Source: Amaurobius ferox
Lineage: Eukaryota; Arthropoda; Arachnida; Araneae; Amaurobiidae
Assembly (NCBI GenBank): GCA_951213105.1
Contig: OX578137.1
Location: 81,799,410 to 81,863,409 of the forward strand
Reading direction: 5' to 3'
Length of the DNA: 64,000 nucleotides
Position 1 is the first letter of the stretch; each line of letters opens with the position of its first letter. The notes under the pieces were generated by a model that was not told the DNA's origin, searched no databases, and saw nothing but the letters and a program-made list of their open reading frames with translations. The position numbers and the translations under genes are program-made. Positions 1 through 11,020 of the stretch are shown here, one piece after another.

Positions 1-1110
1 ACCACATTAAATTCTATCTCATCCCGAGGCACCCCTATTTTATTATTTCTCCTTTGGACCTTTTTTCTGTGAAGCACACACATAAACGAACATTTTTGAA
101 AAATTCTGTTTGTCTTGTTTTTTTTTATCAGACGATTGGCCCATATACCCAATATCAAGCCTCTATCATATTTAAAAGGAAGCATGTCTCATTTATTCGG
201 AAAATCGGACATATTAGTGTGCGGCACCTCTTAAAGTAGCAAATACTGGAAATCTAAAATTTCACACTTTCGTCCTTTCAAATTATCTACCCCTACACCA
301 AATTTGAAGTCTCTATCCTATCGAGAAGCATATTTTTTCTATCATTTCACATTTCGAACGTTTTTCTGTATAGCATCCCGTTAATGAACATTTTTGTCAA
401 ACTGTATTAATCTTTGGTTTTTTTGTCGAATGGTTACCCCATATACTAAATTTCAAGCCTCTATCACATTGCAAAAGAGGCATTTTTCATTTGTTCGACA
501 AATCGAACATTTTTGTGAGCGGCACCCCTTAAAACAGAAAATATTGGTAAACTGAAATTGTACACTTTCTTCCTTTCAAACTATCTACCCTTACCCCAAA
601 TTTGATATCTCTATCTCATTTCGAAGCATGTTTTTTTTATCAATTCACTTTTCGAACGTTTTACTTTGGAGCAGCCCTTAAATGTGAACATTTTTTTATA
701 AACTATATTCGTCTTGAGTGTTTTCCCTCAAATGATTAGCCCATATACCAAATTTCATGTCTCTATCAAATTTTTAAGGATCCTTTTCTTATTTATTCCG
801 AAAATCGAATATTTTGATGTGCGGCACCCCTTAAGTAGAAAATATTGGAAATCTGAAATTACACACTTCCTTTCTTTCGAACGATTTACCTATATATCAA
901 ATTTGATGTCTCTATCTCATCGCAAAGCATGCTTCCCCATCATTTCAATTTTCGAACGTTTTGGTGTTGGGCACCCCTTCGTTTCGAAAATTTCGATTTT
1001 TCCAGGAGGTTTTATCGAACGACCGAGCTGTGTACCAAATTGCAAATCTCTATTTATTTGGGAAGTGCCTAAAAAAGCGTGATAGACAGGCGGACACTTA
1101 GCAATTAGTA
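1..1110. repeat. Diverged ~300-bp tandem array, part of an unidentified repeat
   Basis: The motif GCGGCACC(C/T)CTTAA recurs at 221, 519 and 821, a spacing of about 300 bp. Each time the same surroundings follow: a TTTCAAACTATCTACC-like stretch, then AAATTTGATGTCTCTATC, then a T-run and TTTCGAACGTTTT. At least three diverged units are visible and the array runs off the left edge. It ends in GATAGACAGGCGGACAC near 1081-1097, a GACA-type tail like those near the ends of other elements here. The short open frames across it are not conserved between units, so I do not call a gene. Confidence 0.75.
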
Positions 1111-1254
1111 TATATAAATGCTCAACGGTAAAATTGATAGAGGGGTAAAAATTGTATTGAAACTTAATTAAATGACCTTTTTATCTACGAATTGTTGTCT
1201 TTGATTTAATGCTTTTTTGATGTTGACGTGTAACCAATTTATTTACTCATTATA

Positions 1255-1899
1255 TTCAAATTGTTACGTAAAATGTGTAGAAAAAAATCATCAAAATATG
1301 TCAAGTAGTTTTTTAAATAACATTTGAAATAATAATTACACCCATATTATACGAAGAGATCATGTGACTCTTTACAAAATAAAGTATGGCATCAATTTTT
1401 TGCAGATTAGTGAAAATAGTGATTTTTAAGGAACGCTTATATTTATATTTAGTGTTGCATCCATTTAAAACTGCTTTATTTTTGCACATTATCTGTGTAT
1501 CAAAATTATGTGCCCACGCAATTACAGTGGTTTTATTTTAAATGATCTAAACTTTGATTATTTCTACAACGAAGGCACATTTTAACGTATGCAGAATGTA
1601 AACAAATGGAGAAATTGTAAGATGAGTTGTATAAGAATTGCTGAATTTTTAAAGCACAATTATTTAGCTCTGGAGTCTGGACTATAAGAATGAAATATCC
1701 ATTGATTTTACACAGAGAAGCAGACAATTTAATAGCATTGGTATTTTTGATGATGTTTTAAGTTTTAAAGGAAAATAAATTAGTGTAGTACTGGGATAAC
1801 TTTAAAAATATCACCGCTGAATCTATCGCAATTTAGAGATGTTTAAATGAAATTGCATTTAAGTTGGAAAGTTTTTTATAATTAATGCTCTATGCATGA
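1255..1899 (-). mobile_element. Family C HINE-like element, 3'-truncated copy (C1)
   Basis: This matches five other copies in the window (7612, 18239, 29958, 53453, 58837). It keeps the TC-end, read on the minus strand as TCATGCATAGAGCATT, at 1899. It lacks the hairpin and GTCT-repeat end, so the copy is truncated. It contains no coding sequence. Orientation is set with the TC end as 5' and the hairpin end as 3'. Confidence 0.7.
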
Positions 1900-1972
1900 A
1901 TTATATTTCTTATTTTTAATGAACGTGTAGATTCTTCCGATTGAAACCAAAATAAGAGATCGTACGAATTGT

Positions 1973-2124
1973 ATTCAAAATCATCATTCCTGATTTCAAA
2001 TCATTTACTTATTCAAAATCATCATTCCTGATTTCAAATCATTTACTTATTCAAAATCATCATTCCTGATTTCAAATCATTTACTTATTCAAAATCATCA
2101 TTCCTGATTTCAAATCATTTACTT
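1973..2124. repeat. 38-bp minisatellite, 4 copies
   Basis: The unit beginning ATTCAAAATCATCATTCCTG starts at 1973, 2011, 2049 and 2087, an exact 38-bp period. The copies are essentially identical, so the expansion is recent. Confidence 0.97.
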
Positions 2125-2915
2125 TATTTTTATATAGAGATATAAACTGTTAATATATTTAGTGCAAACTGCTACTACTGCATTTTAAAAGGCAATTACT
2201 TAATACGAACACAAAATATACCATCACGAAATTTCGAGAGTTCTTGTATATATTTTTCTTCTAAATTTAAGTTGGCTCAATAAAATTCTTCTGAAAAAGC
2301 AGGGGAATGTTTTCTAATATACAGAATGTATTACTTTTGTTTAGCCAATATCAAGAATTAAGTCAGTAAAAGACTATTTTCTTTTTCAGGATCAAAGTTA
2401 GGAGAGCATTCTGACTAATCCCAGGCAAAAAATACACTCTGAATGTGACGAAAATTAAGAGAAATTGGGGCTCAGGTAGAGTGAAGTAGTGAGTTTACTT
2501 TTGTAAAAACATTTCTCTTCTGTGTAAGTTGAGTTTTATTTGGTACTAAGTCTAACAAGATTACAGACTCGTGAACTTGATTTGAGAATTTTCTATTGCA
2601 GCTAAGTGTGAAAGATTTTGTGCCGGTTTTTTATTTCCAACTACATTGTTTTAAATGTATGTTTTTTATATCATTTATATAGTTTTGTTTTATATAAAAT
2701 ATACATGCATATATATTTTTAAAATATATATACAATGTTTTTAAATTTGTTTTATAACACTCATAATGTTCTGAGCTTCTTTTTTATATAGATATTTTGA
2801 TTACGTATTACAAGTATTTTAGAAATGTGTCTCAAAAAGATTTTCTGATAAATGTACCAAATATTTTTAATTGGAAATCTAAACAAAATTCGAGTATATA
2901 ATTTTGGTATGTTGA
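2125..2915. other. No recognisable feature
   Basis: This is AT-rich sequence with only short open frames and no repeat match elsewhere in the window that I could see. Confidence 0.5.
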
Positions 2916-2916
2916 T

Positions 2917-3300
2917 ATTTACTTTTGGAGGTCTGATTTATTAAAAATACTTAACCATGTTTACTTTTGGAGGTCTGATTTATTAAAAATACTTAACCGT
3001 GTTTATATTTGGGGGTCTGATTTATTAAAAATATTTAACCGTGTTTACTTTTGGAGGTCTGATTTATTAAAAATACTTAACCGTGTTTACTCTTGGAGGT
3101 CTGATTTTATAAAAATACTTAATCGTGTTTACTTTTGGAGGTCTGATTTATTAAAAATACTTAACCATGTTTACTTTTGGAGGTCTTATTTAATAAAAAT
3201 ACTTAACCGTGTTTACATTTGGGGGTCCGATTTATTAAAAATACTTAACCGTGTTTACTTTTAGAGGTCTGATTTATTAAGAATATTTAACCGTGTTTAC
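2917..3300. repeat. 42-bp minisatellite, 9 copies
   Basis: The core ACTTTTGGAGGTCTGATTTA recurs at 2921, 2963, 3005, 3047, 3089, 3131, 3173, 3215 and 3257, always 42 bp apart. The units differ by a few substitutions each. Variants such as ATATTTGGGGG and ACATTTGGGGG suggest more than one round of expansion. A constant 42-bp (14-codon) period could encode a repeat protein, but I see no long open frame. Confidence 0.97.
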
Positions 3301-3465
3301 CTTTTGCTTCATCGTGTATTATTTAAAAAAAAATTCGAAAATTATGTAGCTAGTATCCAGCAAATGAATAAATTGCAATTTAAAACTGAATAGATATCAT
3401 AAAATGGCAGGGCAATTGCTGCCATAAATAAATTTTGTAATTAACGCATTCAAAAATTCTGAATT

Positions 3466-4081
3466 AATCTAGCTTTTCTGAATATTATCAGACTTTCTTT
3501 GGAATTGCTTCTAAAATCTAATAATTTAGTGAGATAGTTTAATCCACGAATACCAGCTAATTTATTTCATTAGGTACAGTTGGGTCACGGATTATTTCTC
3601 GCCATTTCTGTAATTTATTGCCATAGTTCAAATCGAAAACAAAATCGCACATACATTATAATCCCAAAATATCAATACTCGATTAAAGTAAATTTTTACA
3701 ACAAAACAATTTAAAAATTACTCTGCCAAATGTAACATGGTCACTAGTGACTTCCCTGGTATAGGAAATATTTAATCCAGCTTTTATAATAGCTATAGGA
3801 CTTCTTTTAGAACTCTTTCTAAAATCTACCAATTTAGTGAAATTTTTTAAGCACCTTAATACCCATTTTTTGTTTCATTAAGTACTGTTGGATTCAAGAC
3901 TTTTCCTCACCATTACTGACATTTATTGTCACAGTTCAAACACAAACCAAAATTACACCTTACATATAATCAATAAAATCACAAAAGTCAGTATTAGATT
4001 AAAGTAAATATTTACATTAAAATGCAATAGGGTTGTTCTGCCAAATGTATTTCGGCCACTATTGACTTCAGTGGTATAAGA
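3466..4081. repeat. ~308-bp diverged tandem duplication
   Basis: Two head-to-tail units start near 3468 and 3776. Shared landmarks in order are TCTAAAATCTA(A/C)(T/C)AATTTAGTGA, TTTCATTA(G/A)GTAC(A/T)GTTG, GATTAAAGTAAAT(T/A)TTTACA and CTGCCAAATGTA followed by GGTATA(G/A). The divergence indicates an old duplication. Confidence 0.85.
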
Positions 4082-5210
4082 AGGATTAAAAATTCAATTT
4101 TTCTGCAACGTGTAGCTATAGTTATTTTATTCATTAAACAACTACAAATTATGATGTCACCAATTCCATGCTGGGCTTTCCTGCAATATCGAATTCGTGA
4201 AACATGCAACTAGTATATGAAAACAATGCAACTATCATAAAAAATAATAAGTAATCACAAAATAAAATATATAATAATAGCAGCTTTTGATAACAATGTC
4301 AGTATTAATATGAATGTAATTTAATTAACTTTTGCTGAAGAGGCATAAATAAATAATCTCTCAAAATAGAGTATGTGTTATTTTCTTTCCATGAATGTCA
4401 AGACTTAAAGAATCAAGCACTATTATTTTTCGCAGTATAGTTACATACATTTTAAATATTCAACGGGAATAAATAAATGTCAAATGTGGAGGAAAGTCTC
4501 AAAGGATCGAGAGCGTTTACAAATGTAAAATATGGTGTTGTTTAATGAGAAAGGTGTTGCATAGAATAAAGCTGCAGTAGCACATAAATCTGTTTTCATA
4601 ACTTTTCTAATTTAGCTTGGAATGAAATAATACATAAATATACAGTTTTATTTTGAACTAGGACGAAATACCTGCCATTTCCAAGGTCCCAAATAAGCGT
4701 CGGTTGCGCAAATAATACATCTACAGATAGCACCATTTAATTTCCAAATCGTCTGATTTGAACTGAAATGATTCGAGTGCCTAGTTTTAGCATACGCAAC
4801 TGAGTCAATTAAATACTGTGGACGTAATAAGACAACGTTAAAATTCTTGAAATCAACCGAAAAGGAAATATATCTCTTTGAATTATTAAAGTTAAATTTC
4901 GTGTCTTTTAGTGTGTTTGAAAGTTTTTTATATTTTCTGTACCGCATGCTTCGACGGCCTCATGAGATATAAATATTTCCCACGGAAAATATATAAAAAT
5001 GAATTACTTTTATGTAAATTAAAGATTTAGTTCAAATTGGAAAATCTGCACATCGCGTCGTGTTAGTCCGCAGAACTCGCCAAATGCTTTGCGTTTATAA
5101 AACATCCTTGTAAGTCTCTGAAATTTTGACGGAAAAATAAACATTAAATCGCACAATAAAAGGGAGAGAAATATTGTAACCTCTTAATTGGGTATTTGAA
5201 AAATGTTACT
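4082..5210. other. No recognisable feature
   Basis: AT-rich sequence. A 99-codon open frame on the minus strand (4648-4947) has no recognisable domain or supporting splice signals, so I do not call it. Confidence 0.5.
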
Positions 5211-5217
5211 GTTCTAG

Positions 5218-5427
5218 AACAGGATACATTTAGGCAGTTTAATATACAAGAATTTATGGTATCTAACAAAGGCCCAGACGCATAGGCACCAGTTTACAGC
5301 AGCCCTGGTCCGGGAGGTCATGAAAGCCATAAATAACTGCGCTTCAATTACAGATGTGGTCGAGCCAGAAAAGTTACTGGAGGCTAAAGATGGAGCCATA
5401 GAGATTGGTAAAAGAATTAACCAATGA
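5218..5427 (+). CDS. Unrecognised coding-like block (possible exon or transposon protein fragment)
   Basis: From AAC at 5218 the plus strand is open for 69 codons to TGA at 5425. It begins directly after TTCTAG, which is both an in-frame stop and a plausible 3' splice acceptor, so there is no obvious ATG. The product has a hydrophilic, probably helical C-terminal half rich in E, K and A (for example AALVREVMKAINN and EPEKLLEAKDGAIEIGKR). It is more GC-rich than its surroundings. GATTGGTAAAA inside the block could serve as a splice donor. I do not recognise the family. It could be a host exon or a gag-like fragment. An antisense open frame of similar length exists but has a less protein-like composition. 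Confidence 0.3.
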   Translation, partial: NRIHLGSLIYKNLWYLTKAQTHRHQFTAALVREVMKAINNCASITDVVEPEKLLEAKDGAIEIGKRINQ

Positions 5428-6600
5428 GTAAGAATTTCCGCATCGCCGTGATGTCAACCAATGAGATACGGAGTACGTATCTGCCCATCAGATAGAAGTT
5501 TCAACAAACAAGAGTCAGTATTCACATAAAGCTCGAGAGAAAAAAGTCATTATTCAGTGAGAATCCAATAAGAGTGGGCTACATTCAGTCATGGGTCTCT
5601 ATTAAGAGATAGTCAGTCATTATTGTAATAATTCAGTCATGAGTCTTTGTATCAGTAATGCGCTTCTTAAAATTGTGGCAATGATAGATGAAGAGGCGTT
5701 CGTGGACGAATAGAGGAGTCAAGAATGTGCAAAATAGCGGGGTTTTATTGGGTGTAATGCCAAATGAAAATGGATGAAATTAATTGCGATGTATAAGTAA
5801 TAATTAAATTTTAGGAAACGCGCACAAAGAATGAATAGTGGATTTTTATACGGCACGATGCAATTAGCAACTTTGAAATTTGAAACCATGTTTATTCTGG
5901 GTAATTTCATAATTATAAACTCCAATAATAATTTCCTTTTTAAAATTTAGAACACAGTTACTATTGCTAATTATCTCGAATTCACCTTATGCAAAGTTAC
6001 TCAATAATTTTTGTTTATAAAATATAATTATACGTTGCGAAATGTTCTAAAAAGTTTTTAAAAGCTTAGGAGAGTGTTGACTCTAATTAAGAGAATAATT
6101 GGGTTCTAACCCCCCCCCCCCCCTCCGTGTTACTGTCTGCAATATAAAATTCGGAAGCCAAATTAAAATCATATCAATGTGTCATATCATTATAAATTAA
6201 AATTTCACAGGAAAGGTAAAAATAACAGAACTTTATCATCTCCGTATTCTATTCAGAGAAGAGTGTAAGACAGTCTAAATTATAGTTAGATTTATTAACA
6301 TTGGCATTATTTCAAAGTTACCGATTTATCGCACACACTTTTACTAATTATTTCATAAAACTTGTCAATGTAAATATATTGGAATTTTTTTTAGTGACAG
6401 TTTTTTTTTAGTCAGTGGTTGTAATTGTAATGTCACAGAGGCACGTGTATGTTGATGCTACACCTTTACTAAATCAGTCACATTTAAAATAGTAACATTA
6501 GTTAAATCAGTCATATTCGATACATTAACACAATTTACGTGTACTATAATATCGCGATTTCTTTTTTCCTTATCTGCTTCATGAAGACAAATATATTGCT
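5428..6600. other. No gene; short recurring TTCAGTCATG motifs and a poly(C) tract
   Basis: ATTCAGTCATG(G/A)GTCT occurs twice between 5585 and 5655 near other GTCAGTCATTATT words. A run of about 16 C lies at 6110-6123. Nothing else is recognisable. Confidence 0.5.
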
Positions 6601-6611
6601 TCAAATTAATT

Positions 6612-6840
6612 TAGAGGGTTGAACACTTTTATTAAAGCGATATAAAGAGTTAAGGTAATTTCGGATTAGTTACTTTTCTAGCGTGAAGTCGAGGGTATTC
6701 AAACTATTTCAGGAAAGTGAATTTATTAGCTGTTGAATACTTTTATTAAAGAAATATAAAGTGTTAAGATTAGTACGGATTATTTACTTTTCTGGTGTGA
6801 AGTTGAGGATACTCAAACTATTTCAGAAAAGTCTATTAAC
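6612..6840. repeat. ~118-bp diverged tandem duplication
   Basis: Two units share GTTGAA(C/T)ACTTTTATTAAAG, ATATAAAG(A/T)GTTAAG, TTACTTTTCT(A/G)G(C/T)GTGAAGT and CAAACTATTTCAG(G/A)AAAGT. They start near 6617 and 6733. Confidence 0.85.
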
Positions 6841-7090
6841 TTACTCTGACAAAAGGAAATGAAGCTGAAAAGAAAGACTGGTAAACTGCGATTAATAAAA
6901 TAAGAATATGCTTATGTAAACTATTTTTCTTACTTTTACCACATTTATAGTATATAATATACGGATGGTATGGTGGCGGCTAGAGAAGTATTTTTGACGG
7001 ATTTGAACACTTAAGCATCTCCAGAGTCAAATGGAATGTTTCGGTGCCGATGTATCTATATATATGAGTATTAACACGGCGGCAGTTTTA

Positions 7091-7162
7091 GCAGTGGCGG
7101 GAATCTAAGCCGCTCCAATAGATTGCAATTCCCGCACTCAAACTACTGGGTTACCGCGCCCC
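7091..7162 (-). repeat. tRNA-like sequence, probable SINE head
   Basis: Read on the minus strand this 72-nt GC-rich island starts GGGGCGCGGTAACCCAGTAG and has an A-box-like segment of the TAGCYCAGTNGG type. It ends in CTTAGATTCCCGCC, a degraded B box (GGTTCGATTCC type). The length and both boxes fit a tRNA ancestor. The mismatches in the boxes argue against a working tRNA gene. A tRNA-derived SINE is the likeliest reading. No A-rich tail or target duplication was identified. Confidence 0.4.
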
Positions 7163-7373
7163 AGCATTAATAGTTGTGTCTTCACGGAACTGCATTTTAA
7201 CCTGTTTTATAGGAGACTAGTTGCGCAGAAAAACGCGCGCTATTGCCGAAATTACCACTCATTGGCCTTGCAAATTTAATCATTAAAGTATAAAGGAAAT
7301 TGTATGCGAAATTTCGAGATTGTCGGGTTATTTTTTAGAGGTGCTTATTTTCCTTTGCAAAGGAGAATATATA

Positions 7374-7605
7374 CACTACTCCTAACTGAAATCGTAACAC
7401 CAGGAACAAATTGGTGTATTCTTATGAAATTTATAGAATATAATAGTCACATGCAGATGTGCAAATGATCAAAAAATCATACCTGGAAAATGAAAGTATG
7501 GAACTTTATAGACATTAGATCAATATGGAATACTCTCAGCGCGAGCGGCTATGCATTATCGAATACGACGAGGCATCCCGTCAATGAGATGGTCAATGGT
7601 GTGCT
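7374..7605. mobile_element. Possible terminal remnant of a Tc1/mariner-like element
   Basis: The stretch starting CACTACTCCTAACTGAAATC, with GTAACACC shortly after, resembles the terminal and untranslated part of Tc1-like transposons. It is followed by GCGCGAGCGGCTATGCATTA and GAGGCATCCCGTCAATGAG. No transposase and no second inverted repeat are present. The call rests on general resemblance and is weak. Confidence 0.25.
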
Positions 7606-7611
7606 GGCTTG

Positions 7612-8548
7612 GGTTGAAAAAGTGAACTACATTGGACCCTATGGGGCCTAATTTTTCAAACATTTTTTAAGCGAATTTAAAATTCAAAAATTATTTCGGA
7701 AAGTTTGGGATATATTCATATTATTCCATAAACTATATAAAAAAATGTCAGCAAAATATATTTGGTAGTTTTTAAAATAAAAATTAAAATAATATTTGCA
7801 CCCATAGTATATGAAAAATCACGTGACCCACTTGAAAATAAAATATGGCAATCTTTTGTCAAAATCGTGATTTATTAAGTTCTTTTTAATTTATATTTAG
7901 TTTTGCACCAGTCCTAAAACCGTTTTATTTATTTTTATTTTTTTCTGTATATCTATAAACTGCCCCAACACAATTACAATATTTTGAGTTAAAATTTTCA
8001 TCAAACTTTGATCATTTCTACAACAAGCCTAACTTTCATGTATGGAGAATGTAAACACATCAAGCTGTAAGATGAGTTGTATACGAATTGCTAAATTTCT
8101 TTAACGCATAATTATTTAGTTCCGGAGTCTGCAATATAGCTGATATGGATAAAACATTCATTGATTTTACATAGAGAAACAGACGATTCTATATTATTGC
8201 ATTTTTGATGAAGTTTTAAGCATGGAGTTAGAAAGTGTTTTATCTCCATTGTTTTACGTTTTAAAGTAAAATAAATTATTGTACTATTGTGATAATTTTA
8301 TCGTAGCTGAATGAAGGAAATGGAAAGTGTTTTTGAATGAAATATTCAATGCTTTTATACAGAGAGCCAGGCGATTTATATGTCAATCATGTTATTTGAA
8401 TAAAGTTCATTTGTTTTCGATGAAATTTACAAATATAATAAATTATTTTAGTATTGTGATAATTTTAAAAATATCACGGCTGAATGTATCGCATTTTAGA
8501 TATGTTTAATTAAAATCGCATTTCAGTTGGAATGTGCTTTATGCATGA
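7612..8548 (-). mobile_element. Family C HINE-like element (C2), hairpin end missing
   Basis: It matches the family from GAAAAAGTGAACTACATTGG, the interior stretch just inside the GTCT-repeat end, to ATGCTTTATGCATGA-type sequence at 8548. The hairpin and GTCT-rich terminus are absent, so the 3' end is truncated. It has no coding capacity. Confidence 0.75.
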
Positions 8549-8721
8549 ATAATATTCTTTGTAATTTACATAAATGGAGTGTGATTAATTTCGATTCTCT
8601 CATACCAGAATTCAGTTTTTATTTGTTTCCTATATCGCAAGAAAAATATTTGAAAATTCTGTGTCGCGGATCCAAATTATTACAATTATAACATGTTGAC
8701 TTTCTTTAAAAGGATTAAAAA

Positions 8722-8920
8722 ATCTTTCGATTGATAACATACTTGATAATATAGACCCTATAGGAGTAACTTTCTCTCAATGTTAAGTACCATTCAATTA
8801 GGTACCATTCCCTCAAAGATAGGTACCAGGGTACCATTTATAGGTAGTGTTCCTTGTTACCCTGTACTTTATAGGGCGGACAGAATTTTTCGATTGATAT
8901 CATACTTGATAAATTACCCC
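8722..8920. repeat. Direct repeats about 170 bp apart around GGTACC-rich DNA
   Basis: TTCGATTGATA(A/T)CATACTTGATA occurs near 8727 and again near 8896. Between the copies lie several GGTACC palindromes and their GGTACCA or TACCATT neighbours. The function is unknown. Confidence 0.6.
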
Positions 8921-8994
8921 CAGGCAGGACAAATTGTCCCCACCGAGGAGGGGAAATAGCGTCACGAACAAAAAAATTGTATCGCCGCTATTTT

Positions 8995-10190
8995 TCACAA
9001 AAGTAATTGAAACTATTAAGTATCATGATCATTGAGCCATAAATAAACACTATTATTCATGATTATGTCAAATTTTGTCCTATGCTGCCATGTTACATGA
9101 ATATAAATTTTGCATAAATTTAGAAGTTTTCGCTCAAATTAAAAAAAATCTGATGTGGGCAGCACATGACTTTCCCTGCAGACATATATTTACGTTCTCT
9201 TTATTTTAATTACATTTAATTCACTTTTAATTCAATTTTCGTTCTCATTTAATACCTGGACTTCTTTTCAAAGGTGGCGTAGAGAAAATACGAAAAACTA
9301 AAATATCTCAAATATCTCGAGAACGGATAGTTCGGGTGTAATGGGGTTGGTCTTATTCCTTTCATCGTTAAAAATTACGTATTAAACCAGCATTTAATGG
9401 ATATGTTTGAGCATATGTAGATTTTTATTTTAGATTTTAGCGAATTTTCCGGGCCATTTTGCAAAAAAAGGTAAGTTATTTTTTTCTGAATCGTACCAAA
9501 ATGTAATCAACACCAGAGTATCCCACAAGTGACTTATCTACCGAATTTTGTTAAATTCGGTCCACTAGTTTTTCAGCTAGAGTGGATACAAGCTTGTGCG
9601 GGCCATTTCGCAAAAAAAGGCGGGTTCTCTTATCCCGAATCGTACCCAAAATTAATCAGCACCAGAGTCGCCCACAAGTGACCTACCTACCAAATTTTAT
9701 GAAATTCGGTCCATTAGTTTTTTAGTTAGAATGGATACAAAATCTGCACAGAGAGACACACAGACAGACAGACACACAGACTCACAGGCACACAGACACA
9801 CACACAGACGTCACGCTAAAAATGTTTTTTTCGTATTCTAGAGGTCTTGAAACGTGTAGATCCGTCGAAAACTAGAGTTGAGATTTTCCACATGATTCCA
9901 ATACTTTCCCTATACATTACCATGTATTGCAGGGAAAGTAAAAAAGATAAATAGTTTTAGATTTTTTTTGTATAACAAAGCGTTGATGTAAAGTTTCATA
10001 AAAATTTATAAAAAATTGTAGCTTCTATCGTGTACACAAAAAATCGGCCGTAGTTATACAAACGGACCTCACTTGAAAAATAGTCAAAACGTGCTCAAGA
10101 GTTCACGTGTTCTTAAAACATATATCGGCTTCAAATTCCTGAAATCAAAGATTTTCCTGAATATAATACTTTCTTAATACTACGTATGAA
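8995..10190. repeat. Family D repeat, split by the family A element at 9149-9940
   Basis: The flanks 8995-9148 and 9941-10190 join into a sequence that matches an uninterrupted copy at 12750-13130. Shared landmarks are ATTGAGCCATAAATAAA, CCTATGCT(G/T)CCATGTT, GAA(A/T)TCGTGT-like words and TCAAAACGTG(C/T)TCA(A/G)GAG. The two copies place the family A insertion inside family D. Confidence 0.75.
9149..9940 (+). mobile_element. Family A HINE-like element, full length (A1)
   Basis: The element runs from TCTGATGTGGGCAGCACATG, whose ATGTG/CACAT arms form a small palindrome, through the subterminal repeat ACTTTCCCTGCA. It then continues to a GACA/CACA-rich tract (9755-9810) and a terminal stem-loop ending TGCAGGGAAAGT at 9939. 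There is no open frame. The TC start, subterminal inverted repeat, tetranucleotide tract and 3' stem-loop are the features described for Helentron-associated elements such as Drosophila DINE-1. It is preceded and followed by A-runs. Confidence 0.7.
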
Positions 10191-10270
10191 AAATATAAAT
10201 AATGTAAACATATTTGAAATAAAATGCTTATTGGGTCAAATTTATGGCATTTAACTATTTATTTATTTTT

Positions 10271-11011
10271 ACTTTCCCTGCAATACATGGTAATGTATAG
10301 GGAAAGTATTGGAATCATGTCGAAAATCGCAACTAGAGTGGATCTACACGTTTCGAGACTTCTAGAATACGAAAATACTATTTTTAGCGTGACGTCTGTG
10401 TGTCTGTCTGTCTGTGCAATGATTGTATCCACTCTAACTCAAAAACTAATGTACCGAATTTCATAAAATTTGGTATGTAAGACACTTGGGTATGACCCTG
10501 GTGCTGATTAGTTTTTGGTACGATTTGGGATAAAAGAAACCGCCTTTTTCTTGCGAATTAACTCGCTAAAATTGATTGTATCTACTCTAGCTGAAAAACT
10601 AATGAACCGATTTTCACAAAATTCAGCAGATAAGTCGCCTGTCGGAAACCCTTGTGCTGAGTAGATTTTGGTATATTTCGGGAAAAAATAACCTGCATTT
10701 TTTTTGGAAAATAGCCCGCAAAAATCGCCAAATTCTAAAATAAAAGACTACGTATGCTCAAATATATCCATTAAATGTTTGTTTCACACGTAGTTTTTAA
10801 CGCAGAAAATAATAAGACCAACCTCATTACAGTTGGTGTAGCCGTTCTCGAGATATTTTAGCTTTGTCGTATATTTTCTAAGCCAATTTTGAAAATAAGT
10901 TCAATTACCAAATCAAAACTAAAATCGATTTAAAAGTGAATTAAATTTAATTAAAATAAAGAGAACGTGGATATAAGTCTGCAGGGAAAGTCATGTGCTG
11001 CCCACATCAGA
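10271..11011 (-). mobile_element. Family A HINE-like element, full length (A2)
   Basis: This copy is in inverse orientation to A1. It starts at 10271 with the stem-loop (CTTTCCCT ... ATACAT ggta ATGTAT AGGGAAAG, 10272-10306). A GTCT/GTGT tract lies at 10390-10412. It ends with TGCAGGGAAAGT and CATGTGCTGCCCACATCAGA at 11011. It lies 9 bp from a third copy in the same orientation. Confidence 0.75.
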
Positions 11012-11020
11012 TTTTTTTTC

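Noticed and set aside
2917..3300. CRISPR array suggested by regular 42-bp spacing
   Set aside because: Units are contiguous with no unique spacers, and the genome is eukaryotic.
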